A stretch of DNA of 64,000 bases, from the NCBI GenBank assembly GCA_012517995.1, contig JAAYTS010000144.1, forward strand, positions 1 through 64,000. The letters are read 5' to 3'. The DNA comes from Clostridium sp. Its GTDB lineage: Bacteria; Bacillota; Clostridia; Acetivibrionales; Acetivibrionaceae. Below are positions 1 to 8,413 of the stretch, one piece after another; position 1 is the first letter of the stretch, and each line of letters opens with the position of its first letter. Position numbers and translations under genes: made by a program. Below the pieces are notes generated by a model. That model did not search any database, was not told where the DNA came from, and saw only the letters and a program-made list of their open reading frames with translations.

Positions 1-2
1 AA

Positions 3-785
3 GATATTATGGTAAAAGAAGAAGGAAGTTTCTGTCCCTTTTGTGGCGAAAATTTCGGCAGCTCGGACGGAGTGAAGCAACATTTATGTGAAAAAGAAGC
101 ATTTACCGATAAAGATTTGGAAAAAATGAATACCCCCTCTGAAAGAAGCACTAACTATGCTGAGAATTATAAAGCTGAACACGGCACCAACAGGTTTACC
201 GTCAATGTGCCTTTGGAGGAATTTGACAATGACGAATTAGAAATTGATATAGGAGAAGAAATACACCACCTAATATCCGTTGGTCCTTATGCTTTTACCC
301 TCAGAATAAACAGATTGGGAAACTATTTCGGTATTGATATAAATTCCACCGACAACTTGATAAGTGCTCCCTCGGTTGATCCCGTTGCATTTAAGAAAAA
401 ACACGGCATGGCTTTTTCGGATTTATCGGACAAGAGTAAATATGATATAGCGGCAGCAGCAATTGAAAAAAGTAAAATCCAGTATCATAAGGGAAATCAT
501 GATTTTGAACCTGAAAAGGGAATTCCCAGTTACGAAAAAAAACTGGTACAGGATTTAGCTGAAATAGAATATGAGATTTTGGCAAAGAGCAGAAAAGAAG
601 GGTGTTTGGGTCAAACTCCGGAAGGAAGGGAAGAAGCTAAGAATCTCATAGATAATAAGCTTAAAGAATTACAGGAAAAAATAAAGTCAGATATAACGGA
701 TTTTGAGCCGTCGCCGGACGGCAAACAGATAGTTGAGAGATTTTTGGCAAAAGAAGATTATAAATACCATACGGGGAAGGGATAA
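3..785 (+). CDS. Putative AHH/HNH-Endo VII-superfamily nuclease toxin (C-terminal part; frame is open to the left window edge)
   Basis: HHLISV ... GIDINSTDNLISAP ... YHKGNHDF resembles the AHH nuclease toxin pattern (HH motif, then HxGxH); CPFCGENF...HLC zinc-binding-like motif upstream; no in-frame stop between base 3 and the ATG at 9; followed by small paralogous genes as in polymorphic toxin loci. Confidence 0.6.
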   Translation, partial: DIMVKEEGSFCPFCGENFGSSDGVKQHLCEKEAFTDKDLEKMNTPSERSTNYAENYKAEHGTNRFTVNVPLEEFDNDELEIDIGEEIHHLISVGPYAFTLRINRLGNYFGIDINSTDNLISAPSVDPVAFKKKHGMAFSDLSDKSKYDIAAAAIEKSKIQYHKGNHDFEPEKGIPSYEKKLVQDLAEIEYEILAKSRKEGCLGQTPEGREEAKNLIDNKLKELQEKIKSDITDFEPSPDGKQIVERFLAKEDYKYHTGKG

Positions 786-789
786 TGCT

Positions 790-1347
790 ATGAAAAAATA
801 TTATACAATAGAATCCAATGCGTGGGATAGAAACTCCGAGATAAGGCTTGGACCTGTTCCTGCAGCCATTGACAAAAGAGCATACTTATTTGATGAATGG
901 CAGTATATAAATGATCAAGAAGAATTTATATATTTTGAAAAATTAGGCAAAGAAATGCCGGACATTTATACATACAATCTACCCCTTGTTTCCGCAAGGC
1001 TTAAGGATATTTTAGATGATGCAGGGGTAAACAATGTTTTTTATAAACCAATTTATTTATATAATGATGCTGATGAAACACACCAGTATTATCTTATGCT
1101 TGTAAGACCCTTAAACTGTGTTGTATGGGAAAAAAGCAAACATACGGTATCGGAATTTTCCGGACTTAAGAAGATTGTAGGAAGCTTTGTAATAAACGAC
1201 AGAGAGGTGGGCAATTATAAAATATTTAAAATAAAAGACATATTAAACAGGTTTTGGGTTATTAGTGAAGAAATTAAAGAAAAGATAGAAAGAGCCGGTT
1301 TGGTGGGAATAAAACTGTTAGGTTTGCCGGAGTATTATGGTTTATAG
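790..1347 (+). CDS. Putative immunity protein (Imm11/Imm43-like small acidic family), copy 1
   Basis: MKKYYTIESNAWDR start preceded by GGGGAAGGGA; immediately downstream of the nuclease ORF; paralogous to the next gene (NLPLVSARLKDIL..VNNVFYKPIYL / PLPLISNRFWTVL..VKSIFFKPVCL). The track's 733 start is upstream of the better start. Confidence 0.5.
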   Translation: MKKYYTIESNAWDRNSEIRLGPVPAAIDKRAYLFDEWQYINDQEEFIYFEKLGKEMPDIYTYNLPLVSARLKDILDDAGVNNVFYKPIYLYNDADETHQYYLMLVRPLNCVVWEKSKHTVSEFSGLKKIVGSFVINDREVGNYKIFKIKDILNRFWVISEEIKEKIERAGLVGIKLLGLPEYYGL

Positions 1348-1368
1348 GGTTTACAGGAGGCAGTTTAT

Positions 1369-1878
1369 ATGAAGGACTATTATATTTTAAAAAGTGACAA
1401 AAGAATATCCGATGCCATACGAATTAAAGGCACAAATAAAGTTATAAATATTGATTATGTGAAAACAAATCGTTTACAGTTTATTGAGCCGGATCCTGTA
1501 ATGTTTTATATCGAAGATAAGGGAATATACCCTGATTTTATTGAAGAACCGCTGCCTTTAATTTCAAACAGGTTTTGGACAGTATTAAATGAAATGAAAG
1601 TAAAAAGCATATTTTTTAAACCTGTTTGTTTGACAGATGTAAACAAGATGACATCCCATTTGTATTGGCTGATTTTACCCGATAAAATTAGCTGTCTGTC
1701 TAAAAATTCAGAGTTTTACAAAAACGGCACACTAAAAACCCTTAAAATCGACAGGGAAAAGGCAGGTTATTATAAAGTATTTAAAGTTAACGGAATATTG
1801 GAGGACTATATTATAGTGGATGAAGACGTTGTAAATGCATTAGAAATAGATTATAGATGTATTTTTACTAAAATTTAA
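1369..1878 (+). CDS. Putative immunity protein paralog, copy 2
   Basis: RBS aggagg; shares YY-start, PLPLIS, FFKP and GYYKVFKV motifs with the preceding ORF. Confidence 0.5.
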   Translation: MKDYYILKSDKRISDAIRIKGTNKVINIDYVKTNRLQFIEPDPVMFYIEDKGIYPDFIEEPLPLISNRFWTVLNEMKVKSIFFKPVCLTDVNKMTSHLYWLILPDKISCLSKNSEFYKNGTLKTLKIDREKAGYYKVFKVNGILEDYIIVDEDVVNALEIDYRCIFTKI

Positions 1879-1965
1879 GTAATTCCTCCAATGACAATTC
1901 CTTGGTTCTTTTACTTTTTTTAGTTGCTAAAATTCTGTTTAACCTAAATTACAACCAATTCAACT

Positions 1966-2011
1966 TAAAAAAATAGGCTGTGCAGAAAGTCTAACCCCTC
2001 CTGCAACAGCC
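1966..2011 (-). terminator. Intrinsic terminator of the beta-propeller gene
   Basis: Minus strand GGCTGTTGCAG...CTGCACAGCC followed by TATTTTTTT. Confidence 0.6.
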
Positions 2012-2024
2012 CTGTTATTTTAAT

Positions 2025-4580
2025 TTACTCTGGTATAACTAACTTGCTTTTTTCCTCTATAGTCTCAATATCATTTGCCTTAATCATGCCCTTAGATAAT
2101 GTATAGAGAGTATCGTCTATAAATAAAATTCTCTCAACATATTTATTATATGGATAATAATAATATTCCGTATCTTCATAATCCTCAGGTGTAATATGGG
2201 TTATCTTTCCTTTAAGCACAAAACCATTTTCTTCGTCAATGTTGTAAACATAAGCCCCCTGGAAAGCAGGCCATCTATTTTTCTCATTCTTTTCAACTAC
2301 TGATATAGGAAATGCTAATAAATTCTTATCCTTTGAAAACAGCAACGCCTTGTGGTTTCTCAAAAGCTCGGAATCTGTCCCACTATCACCTATAATTTCA
2401 GAAAACTTTTGTACAGGATTGTTTACATCAGTTACATCAAATAAAGCTATTTTCATTCCTTCTATACGGGCACCGCCATGTATCTCAACGGTATCCCTAC
2501 CAAATCCTATAATATGGTTTTCATCATATGGATGTAGATAATCACTAAAACCTGGAATTTTTAGTTCTCCTAGTATCTCAGGCTTGTAAGGGTCTTCTAA
2601 ATCTATTACAAAAAACGGATCTATCTGCCTAAAGGTAACCATATAACCTCTGTCACCCATAAATCTTACTGAGTAAATTCTCTCATTTGGAGCTATACCT
2701 TCAATTTTCCCTGCCATATTCATTGTATCATCAAGTATATATATATTATTTTTAGATGCATTTTCTCCTACATCCCATACATTGCCGGTTGTAGTAGCTA
2801 TACGAAAATATCCTTTGTACTCATCCATGGAAAACTGATTTATTATAGTTCCTGGAACCTCTCCACTATTAAGGTAAGTTACAATTCCTTCATTTAATGA
2901 GAATTTATATATGTTGGTAGTTGTTTTATCTTTATATTCAGGCTCTACTGCAGCTTCTATAGTATCAACTTCTAATCTTTGTTGCAAAACTGGTGTATCA
3001 TAAAAATTGTAATTATAATTTGTCATTGCCACATAAAGATTTTCACTAGATGCATATATATTCTCTCCTGCACCAAGATAAGTATCTATATTTGCACTTT
3101 CGTTACTTTCAAGATCAAAAGCAGCAATAGTTAAATACTGTGGTTGGACAAAATTTGGAAAATACCTTATGTCGGTGCAATCTACATCAATATATTCTTC
3201 ACTTATTGCAGTATCTTTATAGGATGGTACCTGCACTTTATCCTCTTTTAAATAATAGGTATCAACATACTTATTTGCTATAAGATATAAAGTAGAATCT
3301 ATTTTTCTTGATGATATATAGCTTCCTTCTACATCAACGCTTCTAATATTTTTTATATTTGATTTATCACTAATATCAAATACAATAGCCTTTACAGTGG
3401 TTTTAAGTGGATAATATGGAAGTATACTTACTTCTCCCCTTTTAACTAAAGGCTCATTTTGTGGAATGTCTTCATAGCATGTTCCTATAACAGCTAATCT
3501 ATCACCATCAACATAAATCTCCATAGGAGTAAAGTTTTTTTCTTCAAAATTAAGCATACTTACAATATTCATCTTATCATAGGGATACGCTTTAGCAACA
3601 ATTATCCTGTTTTGGTTTACCTGATATATAAATTCCCCATCAGTCTTAACAACATCAGCTTCATCAACACCCTGAACCTGAACATTTGTAGTTGAATAAT
3701 CAACATCAGCTTCATCAACACCCTGAACCTGAACATTTGTAGTTGAATAATCATCACTAGCTTCTGATTTAGCTGCCGTCCCATTTTGTACTGATGAAAC
3801 ACTATCCTCTACTATGACAGATTCCATTTCCGGCATTGCTCCTCCAGTACGATAATATCCACTTTCATAAGAGTTACTGCTTTTAATAAGCTCCTCCAAC
3901 TCCTCATATGAAGTTATTCTAGGAAGATTAGTTACCTTTGAAATAATTTCATCAATTACATCTTTTTCAGTTTCCACATTAAATATATCTTTTTCATCAC
4001 TTATTACAATAAGACCTCTATCATAAAAGACTTCTTTTCCCAATGTCTCTGCCAAACTTCTCAAAGGTAGGTAAGTTCTGCCCTCAAATATTTCAGGTGC
4101 TACATCAAGTTCAACTTCTTTACTTCCTACTTTCATAGTTTTGCTTCCTATAACAAGCTGTATAAATTTACCTTCCCCTTCAACAGTAACGGTAGATGTA
4201 GATGCTTCCCATCCTACTTTAGCACCCATATTTTCTGAAATAAATCTTACAGGCACTAAAGTCCTGTCATTTTTTATAAAAGGAACCACCTTATTGTTAG
4301 TTGAATCAACTGGTTTTTCAACATTGTCTACAATTGCTCTTGGGCTTTTTATGTACAATAAAATTGCACCTTCAAGCCTTTCTTCTAAACTTCCTTTGCT
4401 TTTTTCAGTGTCTTGATTTTTTTCAGTGTTTTTAATTTTTATCCTTTCCTCACCATCTTGCTTGTCTTTGGCTAAAGACATATAAGCAGGTATTATCATC
4501 ATTGCAATAATTGCCAACAGGCTAATGACTTTTAATAATTTTTTCAACTGTACCCCTTCTTTCTTCATGTTTTGTTTCAC
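2025..4580 (-). CDS. Secreted protein with copper amine oxidase N-terminal-like (stalk) domain plus C-terminal beta-propeller domain
   Basis: N-terminal signal/TM segment; VPVRFISENMGAKVGWEASTSTVTV..YLPLRSLAETLG stalk motif; TTNVQVQGVDEADVVKTDGEFIY motif typical of the secreted beta-propeller (Beta_propel) family. Confidence 0.8.
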   Translation of the reverse strand: MKQNMKKEGVQLKKLLKVISLLAIIAMMIIPAYMSLAKDKQDGEERIKIKNTEKNQDTEKSKGSLEERLEGAILLYIKSPRAIVDNVEKPVDSTNNKVVPFIKNDRTLVPVRFISENMGAKVGWEASTSTVTVEGEGKFIQLVIGSKTMKVGSKEVELDVAPEIFEGRTYLPLRSLAETLGKEVFYDRGLIVISDEKDIFNVETEKDVIDEIISKVTNLPRITSYEELEELIKSSNSYESGYYRTGGAMPEMESVIVEDSVSSVQNGTAAKSEASDDYSTTNVQVQGVDEADVDYSTTNVQVQGVDEADVVKTDGEFIYQVNQNRIIVAKAYPYDKMNIVSMLNFEEKNFTPMEIYVDGDRLAVIGTCYEDIPQNEPLVKRGEVSILPYYPLKTTVKAIVFDISDKSNIKNIRSVDVEGSYISSRKIDSTLYLIANKYVDTYYLKEDKVQVPSYKDTAISEEYIDVDCTDIRYFPNFVQPQYLTIAAFDLESNESANIDTYLGAGENIYASSENLYVAMTNYNYNFYDTPVLQQRLEVDTIEAAVEPEYKDKTTTNIYKFSLNEGIVTYLNSGEVPGTIINQFSMDEYKGYFRIATTTGNVWDVGENASKNNIYILDDTMNMAGKIEGIAPNERIYSVRFMGDRGYMVTFRQIDPFFVIDLEDPYKPEILGELKIPGFSDYLHPYDENHIIGFGRDTVEIHGGARIEGMKIALFDVTDVNNPVQKFSEIIGDSGTDSELLRNHKALLFSKDKNLLAFPISVVEKNEKNRWPAFQGAYVYNIDEENGFVLKGKITHITPEDYEDTEYYYYPYNKYVERILFIDDTLYTLSKGMIKANDIETIEEKSKLVIPE
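3651..3752 (-). repeat. Perfect 51-bp tandem duplication inside the beta-propeller CDS (17-aa repeat DYSTTNVQVQGVDEADV)
   Basis: aacatcagcttcatcaacaccctgaacctgaacatttgtagttgaataatc at 3651-3701 and again at 3702-3752. Confidence 0.97.
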
Positions 4581-4661
4581 CTATATATTTTGACGTAAGA
4601 AAATAAAAAAAGTTTCCAAATTTAAAAATAGATATAAATTTAAAAATAAATATTTAGAATA

Positions 4662-5513
4662 TTATCCTATAAATAATTGAACCCAGTAATGTCCATAGCC
4701 TTCATTTGATTTTACATAACCAATCCCCATTTTTTTATATGAAGGATTTAGTATATTTTTTCTATGACCTTCTGAATTCATCCATTGTTCAATTACCTCT
4801 GAAGGATTAGCCCTTCCTGCTGCTATATTTTCTGCACAAGTTCTGTAACTTATTGAATATTCCTTTAAAACACTAAAACATGAAGTTCCATCTGGTCTTG
4901 TGTGGGAAAAGTTAGATAATAATTCTCCTGCCCTTACCTGTGCAGCCCCTCCTAATCCAGTGTCATATTCTAAAGGCTCTAAACCTTCTTTCTTTCTTAT
5001 TTGATTTACAAGTGTCAGCATTTCTTTTTGATAATCAGATTCAGAATTTATTTTATTATTTTTTGAATCTTCCTGTTCTTTAATTGTGTTTATATAGACC
5101 ATTCTATATAATCTGTCCCAATTTACTCTTGCTCCAAATTCCTCCCCAATAAATCTTACCGGTACAAAAGTTCTATCTTCTTTTAATACAGCTGCTGTAT
5201 CCATTTGCTTACTTTTCCCATTAGCTGTATAACTGCTTTTTCCAATGATAATTTTTATTTCTTTTTTATCCAGTGTTATTGTAACTGTTTTTGTACTTTT
5301 ATCCCATTTTACCAATGCACCTAGTCCCTCAGCAATAAACCTTACAGGAACTTGAGTTCTTCCATTACTATCTATAAAGGGTTTTGCATCATAGAAGTTA
5401 ATACTTTTTCCGTTTAGCATTATATCTACTGTCGTCTGAGCAGATATTGTTGCTGCAAAAACTGTCATCATAATTAATGTCGCTGTAACAAGAAGAGATA
5501 CTTTTTTCATCAT
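4662..5513 (-). CDS. Secreted CAP/SCP (YkwD-like) domain protein with copper amine oxidase-like stalk domain
   Basis: Signal peptide; VPVRFIAEGLGALVKWDKSTKTVTI; CAP motifs LVNQIRKKEGLEPL, FSHTRPDGTSCF, AENIAAG, WMNSEGHRKNIL, GYGHYWVQLF. Confidence 0.88.
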   Translation of the reverse strand: MMKKVSLLVTATLIMMTVFAATISAQTTVDIMLNGKSINFYDAKPFIDSNGRTQVPVRFIAEGLGALVKWDKSTKTVTITLDKKEIKIIIGKSSYTANGKSKQMDTAAVLKEDRTFVPVRFIGEEFGARVNWDRLYRMVYINTIKEQEDSKNNKINSESDYQKEMLTLVNQIRKKEGLEPLEYDTGLGGAAQVRAGELLSNFSHTRPDGTSCFSVLKEYSISYRTCAENIAAGRANPSEVIEQWMNSEGHRKNILNPSYKKMGIGYVKSNEGYGHYWVQLFIG

Positions 5514-5833
5514 TTGTTCATTCCTCTCTTTTAAAATTATAATACTTTCTACAAATTTTTTAAAACAGTGAATGATTCCCCCGCTGTTTAGTCAAAAACA
5601 TAATCTACAACTCTTCTTTCACTTACTGCTTCAACTACAAAAGGTACAACTGCCTTGAAACTTCCACACAATCTTTATTTTTTAATTTTATCCCACATTC
5701 ATTGTTTTTGCAATAAACAAAGTTAGCTATAATAAAGGTTAATAGAAAGTTTACCCATCTTGATAAAAGTTTTTTTACTATGAGAAATATGTAGTATAAT
5801 ATAAATATAGCTTAGACATTAATTAAAATAAAT

Positions 5834-6232
5834 GTGGTAAAAAGGGTGGTAAAAATAAAAAGCACAGTTAGAAAATTATTAATTGCTATAGGAACAATTT
5901 CCGTCGTATTAGGCGTAATAGGTATTACCTTGCCCATATTTCCAACAACGCCGTTTTTGTTACTTGCTGCCGTTTGTTATATGAAAGCCTCAAAAAAGTT
6001 TTATAATTGGTTAATTAACCATAAAGTTCTAGGAAAATATGTTAATGATTATATGGAAAAAAAGGGACTTACCCTTAAAACTAAAATAACATCCATTTCT
6101 TTTTTTTGGATTGGGACAGGCACTTCAACCATACTTTTCATTCCTTATCTTTGGGCTAAAATTTTAATTTTTGCAATATTAATACTTGCAACCATGTACA
6201 TCATTTTAAAGGTTAAAACCATTAAATGTTAA
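5834..6232 (+). CDS. DUF454 (YbaN-like) membrane protein
   Basis: GTLSVVLGVIGI-like TM plus LPIFPTTPFLLLAAVCYMKASKKFYNWLINHKVLGKYVNDY motif. Confidence 0.8.
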   Translation: MVKRVVKIKSTVRKLLIAIGTISVVLGVIGITLPIFPTTPFLLLAAVCYMKASKKFYNWLINHKVLGKYVNDYMEKKGLTLKTKITSISFFWIGTGTSTILFIPYLWAKILIFAILILATMYIILKVKTIKC

Positions 6233-6302
6233 AAGTTGTTTATTAAAACTTGTAATAAAATCCCCTCTATTTTAATAAATAACTATAGAGGTGATTTTAT
6301 CT

Positions 6303-6821
6303 ATGTTTAATATTAATAAAAAACAATTAAAAATATGTATTTCACTTACTTTATTTGTATTTGCCATAGTTTCGATAATTTATAATAATATAAATACTAA
6401 AAAAGCAAGTGAGTTTGATGATGATTCCATATTTGCATTTATGGATTTTGCAATATCACTTAATGATGAAAATAAAAATATTGAAATTTTTGACATAAAC
6501 AAAGGGCAGGTAATTGCATCGCTGTCTGCAAACCATTTAGTATACAGCGAAGCTATTGAATATCTAAAAAATATAACAGGTATGTATCCAAAAGTAAATG
6601 CCATTCCCAATAATGGTTACATTATAAGGATACCACTAGAACCATCGGTATTTGTAAAGAACCAATGGATGGATGAAACTTTAAATGAAATTTATGTAAT
6701 ATTTCCTTCTAAAGATGATAGTCCATATCTTCTAATTCTCGATGACAAAGATAGACCTCTATTTTTTACTTTTAATGCCGACACAAATGCTTTATTAGAA
6801 AATATAGATTTAGAACTATAA
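6303..6821 (+). CDS. Hypothetical membrane-anchored protein
   Basis: ORF with RBS AGAGGTGA before ATG at 6303; N-terminal TM helix. Confidence 0.55.
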   Translation: MFNINKKQLKICISLTLFVFAIVSIIYNNINTKKASEFDDDSIFAFMDFAISLNDENKNIEIFDINKGQVIASLSANHLVYSEAIEYLKNITGMYPKVNAIPNNGYIIRIPLEPSVFVKNQWMDETLNEIYVIFPSKDDSPYLLILDDKDRPLFFTFNADTNALLENIDLEL

Positions 6822-6822
6822 T

Positions 6823-7260
6823 TTATTTTAACTCTTCTCTATTAGACTTTATTACTTGAAGAGTTTCTAATAAAATTTCTTCTACCTTGTTTAAAACACT
6901 GTCTGCATATTCTTTTGTACCAAGCCTTATTTCTTTAGCATTTTTTTGAGCATTAGATACAATCTCATTAGACTGTTCATATGCTTTTTTTGTTATTTCG
7001 TGCTCATCTACCAAAGATGAAATCTGATTTTCAGCATCTTTAATAATTTCATTAGCTTCCTTTTGAGCTTCAAGAAGAATTCTCTGCCTCTCTTCCTTTA
7101 CCCATTTAGCTTGTTTAATGTCATCAGGAAGTTTAAGTCTAATTTCTTTGATAATTTCAAGAATCTCTTCTTTGTCTATCATGCATTTGCCTGAAAAAGG
7201 TACAGATACACTTTTTTCCACAAGATCTTCTAAGGATTCCAAAATCGAAAGTATTTCCAT
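6823..7260 (-). CDS. Coiled-coil protein (ATPase/ATP synthase subunit-like, V-type subunit H annotation style)
   Basis: Long charged helix EEIIKEIRLKLPDDIKQAKWVKEERQRILLEAQKEANEIIKDAENQ; directly upstream-linked to coaD. Confidence 0.6.
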   Translation of the reverse strand: MEILSILESLEDLVEKSVSVPFSGKCMIDKEEILEIIKEIRLKLPDDIKQAKWVKEERQRILLEAQKEANEIIKDAENQISSLVDEHEITKKAYEQSNEIVSNAQKNAKEIRLGTKEYADSVLNKVEEILLETLQVIKSNREELK

Positions 7261-7284
7261 CTACGTCCCTCCTAATCCTCTTAA

Positions 7285-7770
7285 TTATTTTTTAAGCCTT
7301 TCTAATACTTTATCTTTTATACATTCAGGAACAAGCCCGTCAATGTTACCATTGTTTCTAGCTAATTCCCTGACAGAACTTGAACTTAAAAATGAATAAT
7401 TTATATTTGTCATCATAAATAAAGTCTCAACATTAAAATCAAGTTTCTTGTTAAGTAAAGCCATTTGAAGTTCATATTCAAAATCCGACACTGCCCGAAG
7501 ACCTTTTATAATAACTGTTGCATTCTTTTTTTTCATAAAATCTATTAAAAGACCTGTAAAACTTTCAATTTCAACATTATCAATACCTTCTACTGCACAT
7601 TCTAACAATTCCACTCTCTCTTCAAGAGAAAAAACAGGTTTTTTGCTGTTGTTAACTAAAACAGCAACTATTAACTTGTCACATAATTTAGAGGCCCTTT
7701 TAATAATATCTAGGTGGCCGTTTGTTACTGGATCAAAACTCCCCGGATACACAAATATTCTCACTTTCAT
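7285..7770 (-). CDS. coaD: Phosphopantetheine adenylyltransferase
   Basis: [48 protein letters not shown]. Confidence 0.96.
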   Translation of the reverse strand: MKVRIFVYPGSFDPVTNGHLDIIKRASKLCDKLIVAVLVNNSKKPVFSLEERVELLECAVEGIDNVEIESFTGLLIDFMKKKNATVIIKGLRAVSDFEYELQMALLNKKLDFNVETLFMMTNINYSFLSSSSVRELARNNGNIDGLVPECIKDKVLERLKK

Positions 7771-7780
7771 TACCTTCCAT

Positions 7781-8350
7781 CTATTTTTTATTATAAAAAG
7801 ATACAATAGTATCTCCATACTTTTGGTGTCTGAATCTTTTTAAACCTCCTACCTCCTGTGGAACTTCATCTTTAAAGTCATGTTCTGCTATAATCATTCC
7901 ACCCTGCTCTATTATATCACTTTCTGCCAAACATTTTAAGGTTTCTACTACAAGATTTTTATTATATGGAGGATCTAAAAATATAATATCAAATTTTCTG
8001 TTTTCTTTAGAAAGCTTATTTAGGGCAACAAATACATCCATAGGCATAATAGATGATTTTTCGCTAAGTTTAGTATTAAAAAGATTCTCTCTTATTGTCA
8101 AAATACACTCTCTGCTTTTGTCAATAAAAATAGAAAAATCTGCCCCTCTACTCAATGCCTCTATCCCTAAACTTCCAGTTCCTGAATACAGGTCAAGAAC
8201 TCTTGCTCCAGCTATAAAGCCTGATATTATATTAAAAACCGATTCCTTAACCCTGTCAGTAGTGGGTCTTGTAGCCGTTCCATTAATTGTCTTCAATTTA
8301 TGTCCTTTAGCACTTCCCGCTATTACCCTTAATATGATTTTTTCCTCCAT
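7781..8350 (-). CDS. rsmD: 16S rRNA (guanine(966)-N(2))-methyltransferase
   Basis: [56 protein letters not shown]. Confidence 0.95.
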   Translation of the reverse strand: MEEKIILRVIAGSAKGHKLKTINGTATRPTTDRVKESVFNIISGFIAGARVLDLYSGTGSLGIEALSRGADFSIFIDKSRECILTIRENLFNTKLSEKSSIMPMDVFVALNKLSKENRKFDIIFLDPPYNKNLVVETLKCLAESDIIEQGGMIIAEHDFKDEVPQEVGGLKRFRHQKYGDTIVSFYNKK

Positions 8351-8413
8351 TTTTATTTCTATAATGTTATTTTATACTATCATATATCATTGTCAACCAT
8401 TATTATAATACAT

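Noticed and set aside
733-789. Upstream N-terminal extension MRDFWQKKIINTIRGRDNA of the first immunity-like ORF
   Set aside because: Overlaps the toxin CDS; the ATG at 790 has a proper SD and matches the paralog's start.
3617-3802. 61-aa minus ORF repeating MFRFRVLMKLMLIIQLQ
   Set aside because: Alternate frame of the 51-bp tandem duplication within the beta-propeller CDS, not an independent gene.
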